Below are positions 8,446 to 17,290 of a stretch of 64,000 nucleotides of DNA, in pieces (the first letter of the stretch is position 1; every line of letters starts with the position of its first letter). This stretch comes from Pseudoneobacillus sp052180215 (GTDB lineage: Bacteria; Bacillota; Bacilli; Bacillales; Cytobacillaceae). The translations under genes were made by a program, and so were the position numbers. The stretch is from contig NZ_CP197471.1 in the NCBI RefSeq assembly GCF_052180215.1, forward strand, positions 220,001 through 284,000. Direction: 5' to 3'. The notes beneath the pieces were generated by a model, which ran no database searches, was not told the DNA's origin, and saw only the letters and a list, made by a program, of their open reading frames with translations.

Positions 8446-8796
8446 TTAGTCTTCATTTAGTTCCTCTGATTCTATGAGTGGGTTGTTAAGTTTGCCGTGA
8501 TCTATTTTTTCTTTTAAAGATATAACGGTTTCTAATTTCCTCAAAAGAAGCCATTCCTTCATTAATACTGATTCTATAATTCTATGTATGGATTGATTAA
8601 AAGCAAGAATTTCCTGATTGGTTGGGGAGGTAGGGAAATCTAAGCTTTCTCCTACAAATGCATTTATTTTATCAGCTTCAGAAGAAATGATATTAGCAAG
8701 AGCGATTTCCTCTTCGGCAATGGATTCCATTAATTTAGCTATTATTTCTTCATTGGAAGGAGGATTTTTGTCTTGAAGGACGTTAGGTATAATCAC
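8446..8796 (-). CDS. Diverged member of the island small-protein family, copy 2 of 6
   Basis: 116 residues. It keeps the family plan in degraded form: IIPNVLQDKNPP at the start, EEIIAKLMESIAEEEIALANIISSEADKINA for the first helix, and RIIESVLMKEWLLLRKLETVI for the second. The tail is charged and has no Pro-Pro end. Start is GTG 8796 with AAAGGAG nine bases upstream. It heads a minus-strand pair with the unknown gene at 7962-8414. Its divergence suggests an older duplication or a different partner. Confidence 0.75.
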   Translation of the reverse strand: MIIPNVLQDKNPPSNEEIIAKLMESIAEEEIALANIISSEADKINAFVGESLDFPTSPTNQEILAFNQSIHRIIESVLMKEWLLLRKLETVISLKEKIDHGKLNNPLIESEELNED

Positions 8797-9006
8797 TTCT
8801 CATTTCTCCTTTAGGTATAGATGTCCTTATATGTATATGAGCATTCTTAAAGAGTAGTATTCATTTTTGATAAATTGTCAGGATCAGTTATTTAAAAAAT
8901 AGTTAATAAGTTTCCAATTTTAGGTGAAGCAAGTCCAAACCTTTTTCTTTTTTATGAATATCTTATCATCGTAACTCCAATGAATGATAAGGAGGTGAAA
9001 AAAGAA

Positions 9007-9327
9007 ATGTCATTTCCTAATATTCCAAACGTAACGCCTTCCATCGATATTGCTCGAGGGGATGTAGTTAATCTATTATTAGCATCTATTGCTTTTGAAG
9101 AGCTTGGTTTAGCACATATTATTAATGCTGAAGCTGAAAAGATTCAATTTGCTCTTGGGACATTACAAAACCAGTTACCTCTTCCTGCTGTAACCATTGG
9201 TCAATTATTAGAAGTCAATGAGAGTGTAAATAAGACTCTTAAAACGGTCGTAAAAAAAGAGATGCTGCTGCAATTTAAGTTAGAGGATGTTTTAGATATT
9301 CCTCCGACAGATTCCACAACACCTTAA
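9007..9327 (+). CDS. Small conserved family protein, copy 3 of 6
   Basis: 106 residues, MSFPNIPNVTPSIDIARGD start, first helix VVNLLLASIAFEELGLAHII, variable centre (about 50-75), second helix TVVKKEMLLQFKLEDVLDIPP. I chose ATG 9007, which gives the same N-terminus as the other copies and follows AAGGAGGTG; the ATG at 8980 precedes that ribosome site. It lies about 110 bases before copy 4, in the same direction. Confidence 0.85.
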   Translation: MSFPNIPNVTPSIDIARGDVVNLLLASIAFEELGLAHIINAEAEKIQFALGTLQNQLPLPAVTIGQLLEVNESVNKTLKTVVKKEMLLQFKLEDVLDIPPTDSTTP

Positions 9328-9438
9328 TAGGAAAGAAGCCTTTTTTATTTAAAAGAGGACAAGGCGTGGGTAAATGTACCTTTCGTTGGAAAATTTGGCT
9401 TCATATACTATTGAGAAAATATGAAAGAGGTGAAAAAT

Positions 9439-9855
9439 ATGAGTTTTCCTAACATCCCTAATGTTACCCCATCTATTAATCTTTCTCGAAACGATGTTAT
9501 TAATCTACTGTTAGCATCGATCGCGTTTGAGGAGCTGGGATTAGCTCACATTATTAATGCGGAAGCAGAAAAAATCCAAGCAGTTGTTGGGACACTACCG
9601 AATAGTGACTTAGCTGCTACTAGTATTGATGAATTACTATCCATTAATAAATCAGTAAATGATGTTTTAAAAACCGTTATCAAAAAAGAAATGCTACTTC
9701 AATTTAAATTAGAAGATATCCTTAATATTCCACCTGGACCAACACCACAACCAGAGATTGAAATTTTTGAGAATACAGCAACAGTTACCGCATTTTTTGA
9801 CGGAGTAGGTGTGACAGATTCTGATAATGCTTTCTATCATATTTTAGTTGCTTGA
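9439..9855 (+). CDS. Family copy 4 of 6 with a C-terminal DUF11-like fragment
   Basis: 138 residues. Residues 1-105 are the same domain as copies 3 and 5, ending in DILNIPPGP. Residues about 106-138 are different: ENTATVTAFFDGVGVTDSDN followed by AFYHIL. This matches the closing half of the DUF11-type repeats in the next gene (NIATVTGNGVDSGTEVTDSD). So the gene is a chimera of the small-family domain and a repeat remnant. ATG 9439 follows AGAGGTG. The next gene starts 51 bases downstream, probably co-transcribed. Confidence 0.85.
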   Translation: MSFPNIPNVTPSINLSRNDVINLLLASIAFEELGLAHIINAEAEKIQAVVGTLPNSDLAATSIDELLSINKSVNDVLKTVIKKEMLLQFKLEDILNIPPGPTPQPEIEIFENTATVTAFFDGVGVTDSDNAFYHILVA

Positions 9856-9906
9856 TAGGAAGAGCTTTTAAAATAACGCTATAAGCGAATAAGGAGTGAA
9901 AAATAT

Positions 9907-11733
9907 ATGAGTTCAAGTACAATATTACCGTACGGTCCTGGTCCTGGCCAATGGGATACCATTCGTGAATTGTTGCAATCTGCGGCCAACTGGGACTTCG
10001 CCAACGGTCAAAAAATGACAATAAATGGTACGGTTTGTGGCAATGTTGCTAACGCATCCAGTGTACAAGGCAATGGCAACTACAGCAATACTGGTACGGT
10101 AGGTGGAATCCAATGGGTAGGACCAACTGGTCCAATTCATAGCACATACACTAGTCAAGATTTTGATTGCCAATGGTTTACGCCTGGAGATAACCCCCCA
10201 GGGTGCCCAGTTCCACCAAATGAACCATCTGATCAACTATTTGTTGATATTGCTACAGCATCTAACACAGCTAAGAGCCTTGCATCTACTCAAACATTTG
10301 CAGGCATCGATACAAACGCTGGGAATGTGACGATCAATGTAGTTAGCGGACTCAACGTCATTAACGTACCGCCAAATCCTTTTGGTACAACTGAAGGTAA
10401 GATTCAAGTGCGTGGAAATGGGGACTTAATTATTAGTGGACCATCTGACGCAGTGGTTATTTTTAATGTGGGGGCTGACAATGAGGTAAATGCAGTTCGT
10501 AACGGCATGGACATCTTAAATGGTCGCTCTATCCTTACCCAAGGGGGTGTGCAGGCTCAAAACATCCTCTTCAATGTGCTTGGTGGCGACATTACAATCA
10601 ACGGTGGAACAGTCAACGGAAACTTCCTGGTTCGTGCGGGAAGTGATGTGAAGGGGAAAGCTGACATTCAAGGAACAACACAAATCAACGGGATCGTTAT
10701 TGGTGACGGCAATCATTCCAGCGAATTCTCACTGGCTGAAAATGCTACAATTTGCGGACAGTTTGCTCCAGAACCATTAATTGATATCGAAAAGCTAGTT
10801 TCTGTAGATGGAGGTTTGACATTTGTAGATGCTGATGTTCCACCTGGGCCAGTATTGAATGTTACAACACAACCGAATGTTCATTTTAAATATGTGATTA
10901 GCAATATTGGTGGTGAAGATCTGGAAAATATTGTAGTAACTGATGATGTATACGGCAATATTACTTTACCTCAAACGACGTTAGCTGTTGGTGAATCAAT
11001 GGAAGTAGAAACTATCGAACCAGGAGTACTAGGTCAGCATACAAACATTGCTACAGTTACTGGTAATGGGGTGGATAGTGGAACTGAGGTAACCGATAGT
11101 GACGCTGCAAACTATGTTGGAGCTGAGCAAAATATCTCCATCGACCTTGTGAAAGAAGTTTCTCCTGATGGTGGATCAACTTGGTTTGATGCGAACGAAG
11201 CACCAGGTCCAGTTGTCGTCTCTCCACAAGCTCCAAGATTTAGATATACAGTAACCAATACAGGTGATGAAACGCTTGTTAATGTTACGATTACTGACTC
11301 TGCTTTGGGCTTAATCGTTGTAATAGGTCAACTAGACCCTGGAGAAACTGATGTGCATTTCAGAACAGGAAGTGCATGTTCTTCACCAGGACAACAATCT
11401 AATATAGCTTTTGTTACTGCTACAGGTCAAGATAGCGGTATCGAAGTTACGGATTCTGATCCAGCATTTTGGTTCTGTATTCAAGGACAACCAAATCCAT
11501 CAATCAACATTCAAAAATTAGTTTCTGTTGATAATGGTGAAACATATGTAGATGCGAATACGTCTCCGGGACCTTTACTACCACCTGGAGTAACTCCGCA
11601 GTTTAAATTAGTAGTAACGAATACTGGTAATGTTCCTCTTCAAAACGTTACAGTAACGGATAGTGACTTTGGTTTAATCACTATAATTCCTTTAATGGAC
11701 CCAGGTGAAGTTCAAGAAATCTTCTTCCCTTAA
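9907..11733 (+). CDS. Choice-of-anchor A / DUF11 repeat surface protein
   Basis: 608 residues, no signal peptide and no LPXTG or membrane anchor. Residues about 85-295 match the choice-of-anchor A type beta-helical domain: TFAGIDTNAGNVTINV, VVIFNVG, then NILFNVLGGDITINGGTVNG. Three DUF11-type repeats of about 110 residues follow from 299, 409 and 525, each opening with IDIEKLVSVDGG-like text. The third repeat stops halfway at DPGEVQEIFFP. Such repeats occur in surface adhesins. Absence of an export signal fits assembly on the spore from the mother cell (inference). It is a neighbour of the small-family genes and glycosyltransferases. Confidence 0.85.
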   Translation: MSSSTILPYGPGPGQWDTIRELLQSAANWDFANGQKMTINGTVCGNVANASSVQGNGNYSNTGTVGGIQWVGPTGPIHSTYTSQDFDCQWFTPGDNPPGCPVPPNEPSDQLFVDIATASNTAKSLASTQTFAGIDTNAGNVTINVVSGLNVINVPPNPFGTTEGKIQVRGNGDLIISGPSDAVVIFNVGADNEVNAVRNGMDILNGRSILTQGGVQAQNILFNVLGGDITINGGTVNGNFLVRAGSDVKGKADIQGTTQINGIVIGDGNHSSEFSLAENATICGQFAPEPLIDIEKLVSVDGGLTFVDADVPPGPVLNVTTQPNVHFKYVISNIGGEDLENIVVTDDVYGNITLPQTTLAVGESMEVETIEPGVLGQHTNIATVTGNGVDSGTEVTDSDAANYVGAEQNISIDLVKEVSPDGGSTWFDANEAPGPVVVSPQAPRFRYTVTNTGDETLVNVTITDSALGLIVVIGQLDPGETDVHFRTGSACSSPGQQSNIAFVTATGQDSGIEVTDSDPAFWFCIQGQPNPSINIQKLVSVDNGETYVDANTSPGPLLPPGVTPQFKLVVTNTGNVPLQNVTVTDSDFGLITIIPLMDPGEVQEIFFP

Positions 11734-11745
11734 TGGTGAGCTAAC

Positions 11746-11794
11746 AAAAAAGATGCCTCATAAGAGCTTATAGCCTTATGAGGCATCTTTTATT
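11746..11794. terminator. Bidirectional terminator
   Basis: AAAAGATGCCTCATAAG pairs with CTTATGAGGCATCTTTT around a short loop. It separates the DUF11 gene from the convergent glycosyltransferase gene. Confidence 0.9.
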
Positions 11795-11840
11795 TATTTA
11801 AACTGTCTTTCTTAAGAGGCAGCAATATAAGCCACCCCGG

Positions 11841-13550
11841 TTAATCTTTTTTATGATGACAAACCAGTTCATACAAGTACTTTTCAAGTTGATTGGCAAT
11901 TTTTGAAGCAGAAAAATTCAACGCCGTTTCTCTTCCCTTTTTGGAGAATTCTTCTCTAGCCATTTCGTCATTTAACAGTTGAATAATCCCTTTAGCTAAT
12001 CCCTCAATATCCCCTGGTTCTGCTAAGATCGCATTGATTCCATTTTTAGCGTAAACGTCATTTCCGCCACATGATGTTGATACCACGGGTAATCCTGAGG
12101 CCATGGCTTCTAACGGAGGCATACCAAATCCTTCATACCATGAGGTGAATAAAAAAATGTCGGAGGAACGGTAGCATTTTGCCAGATCCTCTTGTGTTGG
12201 CATCTCAACATACTCAATAGGAAAAGGAAAGGGAATATGTTCAAGTGAAGGTTTTACTTGGCATACCCATTTTACCTTGAATGAATATCCAGAGCGCCAA
12301 ACACGAATTAAGGTTTGAATGGCGACATCGAAGCCTTTGAACATAAGGTTTGGATTCCCAACAAGCAAAATTAAATTTTCATTCGGACGTTGGCCAGGGT
12401 GGTAAAAATCGGTGTCTATTCCATTAGGGATAACAGGGGCTTTTCTTCCATAGCGGGCTTCAAGAATTTTTGAAATGATGGGTGAGACACTTGTAATAGC
12501 GACTGGCTGTTGGTAAAAGTGTTTTAAATATAAACGGATACTTGCATCTAAGCTATCCCCAAAAAGATATTCATTTCCTTGCTCCCAATAAACAATAGGA
12601 ATACTTGCACTGGATAACTCCTGTATTTGATCTAGCCATCCAGCAACCCCAACATCACAATCGCTTAAGTAGGAGAGAAATGATTGGTCAGTAGGAACGA
12701 TAATTTCCTTATCTACTTGAAGATTGATCCAAGCTGGTAAAGCACTATCTTCGTTGTTGCCTCTATAAAAGGCGTATATTTTATGTCCCTTTTTGCGTAA
12801 ATGTTTCATTTGTTCAAGGAGCATTTTTAATCCGCCGGTTAAATTTTTATGTGGTAAAAAATATCCAATGGTAAGTTTCTTCTGTTCCATTTTTTTATCT
12901 TCAAACGAGATATTATCGTTATCGATGGGGAATTCCTTTTTCTTTTCCGAAGATGGTACAATGACAAAAATTTGGGCTCCATTTTTTAAAATACGTATTA
13001 ATCTATAATGAAAATCAAATTCTGCAAAATCAAGCTGGGTCCATCTACTTTTATGTTCTTCGTATTTATTGGCTAAATAGTCCCCTTGATTTGCGGGATA
13101 AAGAGGAGTGGAAATAATCAGGGCTTTTTTAGTATGCTTGAGTATTTTTTTTATGACTTTTTGCCCCTCTTCTTTCTCGAAGTGTTCAAGTACATCAATT
13201 AATAAGACTACATCATAAAGAGGCAACTTTTCGATACAATTAGAAACCGAATCATAATAAACGTGATCATAGACATAATCATGGATTGGATTTTCATACC
13301 CCTTATATGCTTCAATTCCATCAATTCGAATTGTCCAATCATCTTTATAGTACCGCTGGTAGGGAAGCTCAAACCTCTCCCGCAATAAAACCCCATATTT
13401 ACCAAAACCAATTCCAATATCCAATATAGAAATTGGTTTATATTTCTCCACTTCATCTAAAATGTCCGCTATGCTTTCTGTCCAGCTTGTTGGCATTGGT
13501 CTCTCCTTTAAAAAATAATTTTTTAATTTCATTCTCTGTATAGTATTCAA
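11841..13550 (-). CDS. Methyltransferase-glycosyltransferase (GT4) fusion
   Basis: 569 residues, two domains. Residues about 20-200 form a class I methyltransferase-like domain: ISILDIGIGFGKYGVLLRER for SAM binding and YDVVLLIDVLEHF. Residues about 222-565 form a GT-B glycosyltransferase of the GT4 type, starting LTIGYFLPHKNLTGGLKML and containing VIPNGIDTDFY, LLVGNPNLMFKGFDVA and the donor-binding ESGFG-like EGFGMPPLEAMASGLPVVS. It is cytoplasmic and probably builds or decorates a surface glycan or glycoprotein. It sits between the DUF11 protein and a GT2-TPR enzyme. The substrate cannot be read. Confidence 0.87.
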   Translation of the reverse strand: MNTIQRMKLKNYFLKERPMPTSWTESIADILDEVEKYKPISILDIGIGFGKYGVLLRERFELPYQRYYKDDWTIRIDGIEAYKGYENPIHDYVYDHVYYDSVSNCIEKLPLYDVVLLIDVLEHFEKEEGQKVIKKILKHTKKALIISTPLYPANQGDYLANKYEEHKSRWTQLDFAEFDFHYRLIRILKNGAQIFVIVPSSEKKKEFPIDNDNISFEDKKMEQKKLTIGYFLPHKNLTGGLKMLLEQMKHLRKKGHKIYAFYRGNNEDSALPAWINLQVDKEIIVPTDQSFLSYLSDCDVGVAGWLDQIQELSSASIPIVYWEQGNEYLFGDSLDASIRLYLKHFYQQPVAITSVSPIISKILEARYGRKAPVIPNGIDTDFYHPGQRPNENLILLVGNPNLMFKGFDVAIQTLIRVWRSGYSFKVKWVCQVKPSLEHIPFPFPIEYVEMPTQEDLAKCYRSSDIFLFTSWYEGFGMPPLEAMASGLPVVSTSCGGNDVYAKNGINAILAEPGDIEGLAKGIIQLLNDEMAREEFSKKGRETALNFSASKIANQLEKYLYELVCHHKKD

Positions 13551-13661
13551 TGTTTTTATGTGTGATAAAGCTGAAGCCTATTTTAGGAAAGCCTGTTTTT
13601 ACCTTCTGCCCATAGAATTTGTAAGATTTCTTAATATACTAAATTAGCAATAAAAAGAAGG

Positions 13662-14861
13662 GTGGATGTGTCTTTGGGAACAACTAGGTTATCGTTATGT
13701 ATGATTGTAAAGGATGAAGAGGATTGCATAGCACGCTGCCTTGATAGTGTGAAGGATATAGTGGATGAAATTCTAATTGTTGATACAGGTTCAACGGATA
13801 GAACATTGGAGATATGTAAGTCATTTGGAGCAAAAATAGAAAAGTTTAAGTGGAATGGCAGTTTTGCGGATGCTAGAAATTATGGGATTCAAAAAGCCAC
13901 GGGGGATTGGATTATTTGGCTGGATGCTGATGAAGAATTAGATATAGCTGCCCAAAATGGATTCTTCGAAGGATCTCATTTCGAAGATTATGATATTATA
14001 AATCTTCACTTAATTAATTATTACGGAGATCAAGTGGATGTAAATAACACGACAGATATTGCCCATACCAGACTGTTTCGTAATAACGGTATTCAGTTTG
14101 TAAATAAAATGCATGAATGCTTGGACCTTAAAAATGTATCAAATGCACGTATTGGTCATCTGGATGTAAAAGTTCATCATTATGGATATCTTAATTCCAT
14201 TACAAAAAAGAAAGGAAAATCAGATAGAAATTTAAAGATGCTTAAGAGGCAAATAAAAGACGGAGAAAATGTTTATTGGGCTCATTATTTTATTGGGTTG
14301 GAATATTACAATATGAATAAATATCAAGAAGCATTAGAACATGTCAATTTATCTATACTAGCTTTTCTTAGAGAAAAAGTGCTTCCTCCATCTATGGTGT
14401 ATAAATTAAAGTATTCTATATTAATAGCAACGGGGCACTTTGAAATGGCTTTGGAAGGAATTAAAAAGGCGATTTTATTATATCCGGATTATGTGGATTT
14501 GAGATTTTTCAGAGGAGTGATTTTATATCATCTTGAAGATTATGAATCCTCCATAAAAAGTTTCAAAGAATGTCTAGAATTAGGGGAGGACAACAGGAAT
14601 TATTTAATTCTAAGGGGAGTAGGTTCCTTTCAGGCTTGGTACTATATTAGTCTTTGTCAAAACGATCTCCAACAAAAGGAAGAAGCTATTGTTTCCGTTA
14701 TGAAATGTTTATTGATAGCTCCTCTTTATAAAGAAGCCCTAAAGCTTCTTACAATATATATGAACGACAAGGGAATTTCCGTAGACGAATGTCTTGATAA
14801 ACATTTTAATGAAGAAAACCTTAAAGTTTTGAAAGATATTATTGAAAAAATAGGGCGATAA
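13662..14861 (+). CDS. GT2 glycosyltransferase with C-terminal TPR region
   Basis: 399 residues. Residues about 8-110 are a GT-A fold: LSLCMIVKDEEDCIARCLDS, then EILIVDTGSTDRT, then the DxD-like IIWLDADEEL. Residues about 200-370 contain TPR-like helical pairs (AHYFIGLEYYNMNKYQEALE and later VDLRFFRGVILYHLEDYESS). This architecture is that of SunS-like protein glycosyltransferases, so it may glycosylate a peptide or surface protein from the same island (inference). Start uncertain: GTG 13662, GTG 13668 or TTG 13674 around AAGAAGGGTGG. Divergent from the GT4 fusion. Confidence 0.87.
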   Translation: MDVSLGTTRLSLCMIVKDEEDCIARCLDSVKDIVDEILIVDTGSTDRTLEICKSFGAKIEKFKWNGSFADARNYGIQKATGDWIIWLDADEELDIAAQNGFFEGSHFEDYDIINLHLINYYGDQVDVNNTTDIAHTRLFRNNGIQFVNKMHECLDLKNVSNARIGHLDVKVHHYGYLNSITKKKGKSDRNLKMLKRQIKDGENVYWAHYFIGLEYYNMNKYQEALEHVNLSILAFLREKVLPPSMVYKLKYSILIATGHFEMALEGIKKAILLYPDYVDLRFFRGVILYHLEDYESSIKSFKECLELGEDNRNYLILRGVGSFQAWYYISLCQNDLQQKEEAIVSVMKCLLIAPLYKEALKLLTIYMNDKGISVDECLDKHFNEENLKVLKDIIEKIGR

Positions 14862-14949
14862 GAATGCTACTTTATAGGGTGTTTGTCTAAGCTATATCCT
14901 TACTTTTGAATATGTTATTTATATAAATTCAAAAGGAGCTGAATATTGA

Positions 14950-15267
14950 ATGTCTTTTCCTAATATTCCAAACGTCACCCCTTCGATATCAATCAATAGG
15001 GTTGATGTGATTAATCTGTTATTGGCTTCCATTGCTTTTGAAGAACTTGGTTTGGCACATATCATCAATGCTGAAGCCGAAAAAATCCAGGCAGTAATTG
15101 GTACATTGGGCACAAATGTACCAGTTGCAACAACCGTGGGTGAATTATTGGATATAAATGAGGCAGTGAATAATACTCTTAAAACAGTAATTAAGAAAGA
15201 GATGTTATTACAATTTAAGTTAGAGGATGTATTAAATATTCCACCGACAACACCTCCAACTCCGTAA
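14950..15267 (+). CDS. Small conserved family protein, copy 5 of 6
   Basis: 105 residues, nearly the same as copy 3 in both helices: VINLLLASIAFEELGLAHII and TVIKKEMLLQFKLEDVLNIPP. The C-terminus is TTPPTP. AAAGGAGC precedes ATG 14950. It lies 88 bases after the GT2-TPR gene in the same direction and ends at a shared terminator with copy 6 on the opposite strand. Confidence 0.85.
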   Translation: MSFPNIPNVTPSISINRVDVINLLLASIAFEELGLAHIINAEAEKIQAVIGTLGTNVPVATTVGELLDINEAVNNTLKTVIKKEMLLQFKLEDVLNIPPTTPPTP

Positions 15268-15290
15268 AAATCATCATAAATCAGTATGAA

Positions 15291-15340
15291 ACAGGACATT
15301 ACTTTTAGTAGTTAAGTAATGTCCTGTTTATTATTTTATT
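15291..15340. terminator. Bidirectional terminator between copies 5 and 6
   Basis: ACAGGACATTACTT pairs perfectly with AAGTAATGTCCTGT around nine bases. A T-rich run follows on the plus strand. Confidence 0.9.
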
Positions 15341-15346
15341 TTTATA

Positions 15347-15697
15347 TTATCTTTTTCCTTCAAGGTGTTTTTTGCCACCACGACCATGACAATCGAAGCC
15401 AGGAATTTCTAAAACGTTTTCTAATTTAAATTGTAGAAGCATTTCTTTTTTTATAATATCTTGAAGTGTTTTTCTAACTGATTTATTTATATCAGTTAAA
15501 TCATCAATAGAACAGGTGTTAAAATTTACACCGCCTTCAAGTGTACCTAATACAGCCTGGATTTTTTCAGCTTCAGCATTAATTAAATGTGCTAACCCTA
15601 ATTCTTCAAATGCGATGGAGGCAAGTAGTAAATTAATGACGTCCTCGCGATCAATATTTATATTCCCTGTAATATCTGGTATAGTAGGCATTCCCAT
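15347..15697 (-). CDS. Small conserved family protein, copy 6 of 6
   Basis: 116 residues. The start is MGMPTIPDITGNINI, the first helix REDVINLLLASIAFEELGLAHL, the second IIKKEMLLQFKLENVLEIPG. The tail differs from the others: FDCHGRGGKKHLEGKR, basic with one Cys (a second Cys lies in the middle, NTCSID). The Shine-Dalgarno AGGAGGAG is strong. It converges on copy 5 and closes the island. Confidence 0.85.
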   Translation of the reverse strand: MGMPTIPDITGNINIDREDVINLLLASIAFEELGLAHLINAEAEKIQAVLGTLEGGVNFNTCSIDDLTDINKSVRKTLQDIIKKEMLLQFKLENVLEIPGFDCHGRGGKKHLEGKR

Positions 15698-15911
15698 TTT
15701 TCTTTCTCCTCCTCAAGATGTTTTCAAACCTATCTTATTACAGTGCAAAAAATAGGTGCCTGTCATTACTTATGTCTCTTTTAGTAACTTTCTTATTGAA
15801 GAAGGATTTTTGGGGAAATTTTATTATTCCCTGTGAAATCATTGATTTATGAGGGGTGGTACCCTTACACTATAAAAATAAACTTGTAGCTGATTATTTG
15901 GAGAGATACAA

Positions 15912-16673
15912 ATGAACCCTGAAACATCAGAAACCTATGAAATCATGGAAGTTTGCTTGCTAGCAGGTAAAATTATGCTCCAAAGCGGGGCGGAGACGTA
16001 TCGGGTAGAAGACACCATGATGAGAATGGCTGCTGCTTTTGGTATTGAGCAATCACATAGCTATGTGACACCAACTGGTATTATTTTTTCAATAGAAGCA
16101 GAAGAGCCTACGAAAACGAAACTAATACGAATACTGGATCGGACCACTGATTTAAAAAAAGTGACGATGGTCAATAGTATTTCACGAAGAATAAGTGGCG
16201 GTCAACTAAAGGTTGGAGAAGCAAAAAGATTATTAAAAGAACTGGAATCTGAGAAACTTACATATAGAGTTTGGTTACAGGTTCTTGCTGCATCCATATC
16301 TAGTGCTTGTTTTTTAATTATGTTTAAAGGTGGATGGATCGATTTTGTCCCTGCCTTTATAACAGGGGGATTAGGCTACACCTTTTTTGTTTACTTGCAT
16401 AAGGTCGTGCCCATTAAGTTTTTTGCAGAATTCCTATCTGCTACGATGATTGGTTTATTATCCTTTTTATTTGTATGGTCGGGAATCGGCATGGAAATTG
16501 ATAAAATCATTATCGGTTCAGTTATGCCACTTGTACCCGGTCTATTGATAACAAATGCAGTCAGAGATTTGATGGCGGGGCATTTAGTGTCTGGTCTTTC
16601 AAAAGGGGCAGAAGCCTTTCTCACTGCCTTTGCCATTGGAGCAGGAATAGCAGTGGTTTTATCATTTTTATAA
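15912..16673 (+). CDS. Threonine/serine exporter family protein, large subunit (ThrE N-terminal/YjjP type)
   Basis: 253 residues. The cytoplasmic N-terminal part carries the family signature MLQSGAETYRVEDTMMRMA near 20-38. It continues into five hydrophobic spans from about 118 to 252, including the GSVMPLVPGLLITNAVRDLM segment. It corresponds to the first half of ThrE-type exporters, which work with the short second subunit encoded 11 bases downstream. The expected role is export of threonine or serine, inferred from family. Confidence 0.9.
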   Translation: MNPETSETYEIMEVCLLAGKIMLQSGAETYRVEDTMMRMAAAFGIEQSHSYVTPTGIIFSIEAEEPTKTKLIRILDRTTDLKKVTMVNSISRRISGGQLKVGEAKRLLKELESEKLTYRVWLQVLAASISSACFLIMFKGGWIDFVPAFITGGLGYTFFVYLHKVVPIKFFAEFLSATMIGLLSFLFVWSGIGMEIDKIIIGSVMPLVPGLLITNAVRDLMAGHLVSGLSKGAEAFLTAFAIGAGIAVVLSFL

Positions 16674-16684
16674 GGAGAGAACGT

Positions 16685-17143
16685 ATGCGAGTAGCTTTCG
16701 AACAACTATTGACTAGCTTTGTTGCAACCGGTGCTTTTGGCATTCTTTTTAATATTCCTAAAAAGTCTCTTATCAAATGTGGTTTCGTGGGAATGGTCGG
16801 TTGGATGATTTACTATTTTATGACCTATGATCATATAGATGTCGTTTTTGCTACCTTTTTAGCTGCTTTTTCTATAGGGGTGATGAGCCAAATTTTTGCA
16901 AAAATTTATCTCACCCCTAGTATTATTTTTAGTGTTTCTGGAATCATTCCTTTAGTACCAGGGGGAATGGCCTATGATGCGATGCGAAACTTTGTCGAAA
17001 ACGATTATAACTTAGCTATCAACCTAGCGGCAAAAGCATTTATGATATCTGGAGCAATAGCCTTTGGGCTAGTTTTTTCAGAGGTTATTAATCAAATGAT
17101 TAGAAAAGCGAGAATGGTTGAACGGATAGATAGAAATAGATGA
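16685..17143 (+). CDS. Threonine/serine exporter family protein, small subunit (YjjB type)
   Basis: 152 residues, four or five membrane spans. The segment SGIIPLVPGGMAYDAMRNFV mirrors the PLVPG motif of the large subunit. It starts 11 bases after that gene with AAGGAGAG upstream, so both are made together and probably form one exporter. A terminator follows. Confidence 0.9.
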   Translation: MRVAFEQLLTSFVATGAFGILFNIPKKSLIKCGFVGMVGWMIYYFMTYDHIDVVFATFLAAFSIGVMSQIFAKIYLTPSIIFSVSGIIPLVPGGMAYDAMRNFVENDYNLAINLAAKAFMISGAIAFGLVFSEVINQMIRKARMVERIDRNR

Positions 17144-17146
17144 AGG

Positions 17147-17181
17147 ACGAGTCTCTCCTACTTAGGGAGGGGCTTTTTTTA
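17147..17181 (+). terminator. Intrinsic terminator after the exporter operon
   Basis: GAGTCTCTCC pairs, with G-U pairs, with GGGAGGGGCTT, followed by seven Ts. Confidence 0.8.
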
Positions 17182-17290
17182 TTTAGCGAAACGAAATTTG
17201 AATCAAAGGGACTATTCAATAATAGGACAATGTGCCGAATTAATAGACTGATTATTTTGATATATTTGAAATATTAAATTAGTAGAGGAT

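Noticed and set aside
14919..15299. Long antisense ORF opposite copy 5 of the small family, and similar long antisense ORFs elsewhere (for example 1715-2224, 16391-16705, 48033-48392)
   Set aside because: They are frame shadows of well-supported genes and have no ribosome sites.
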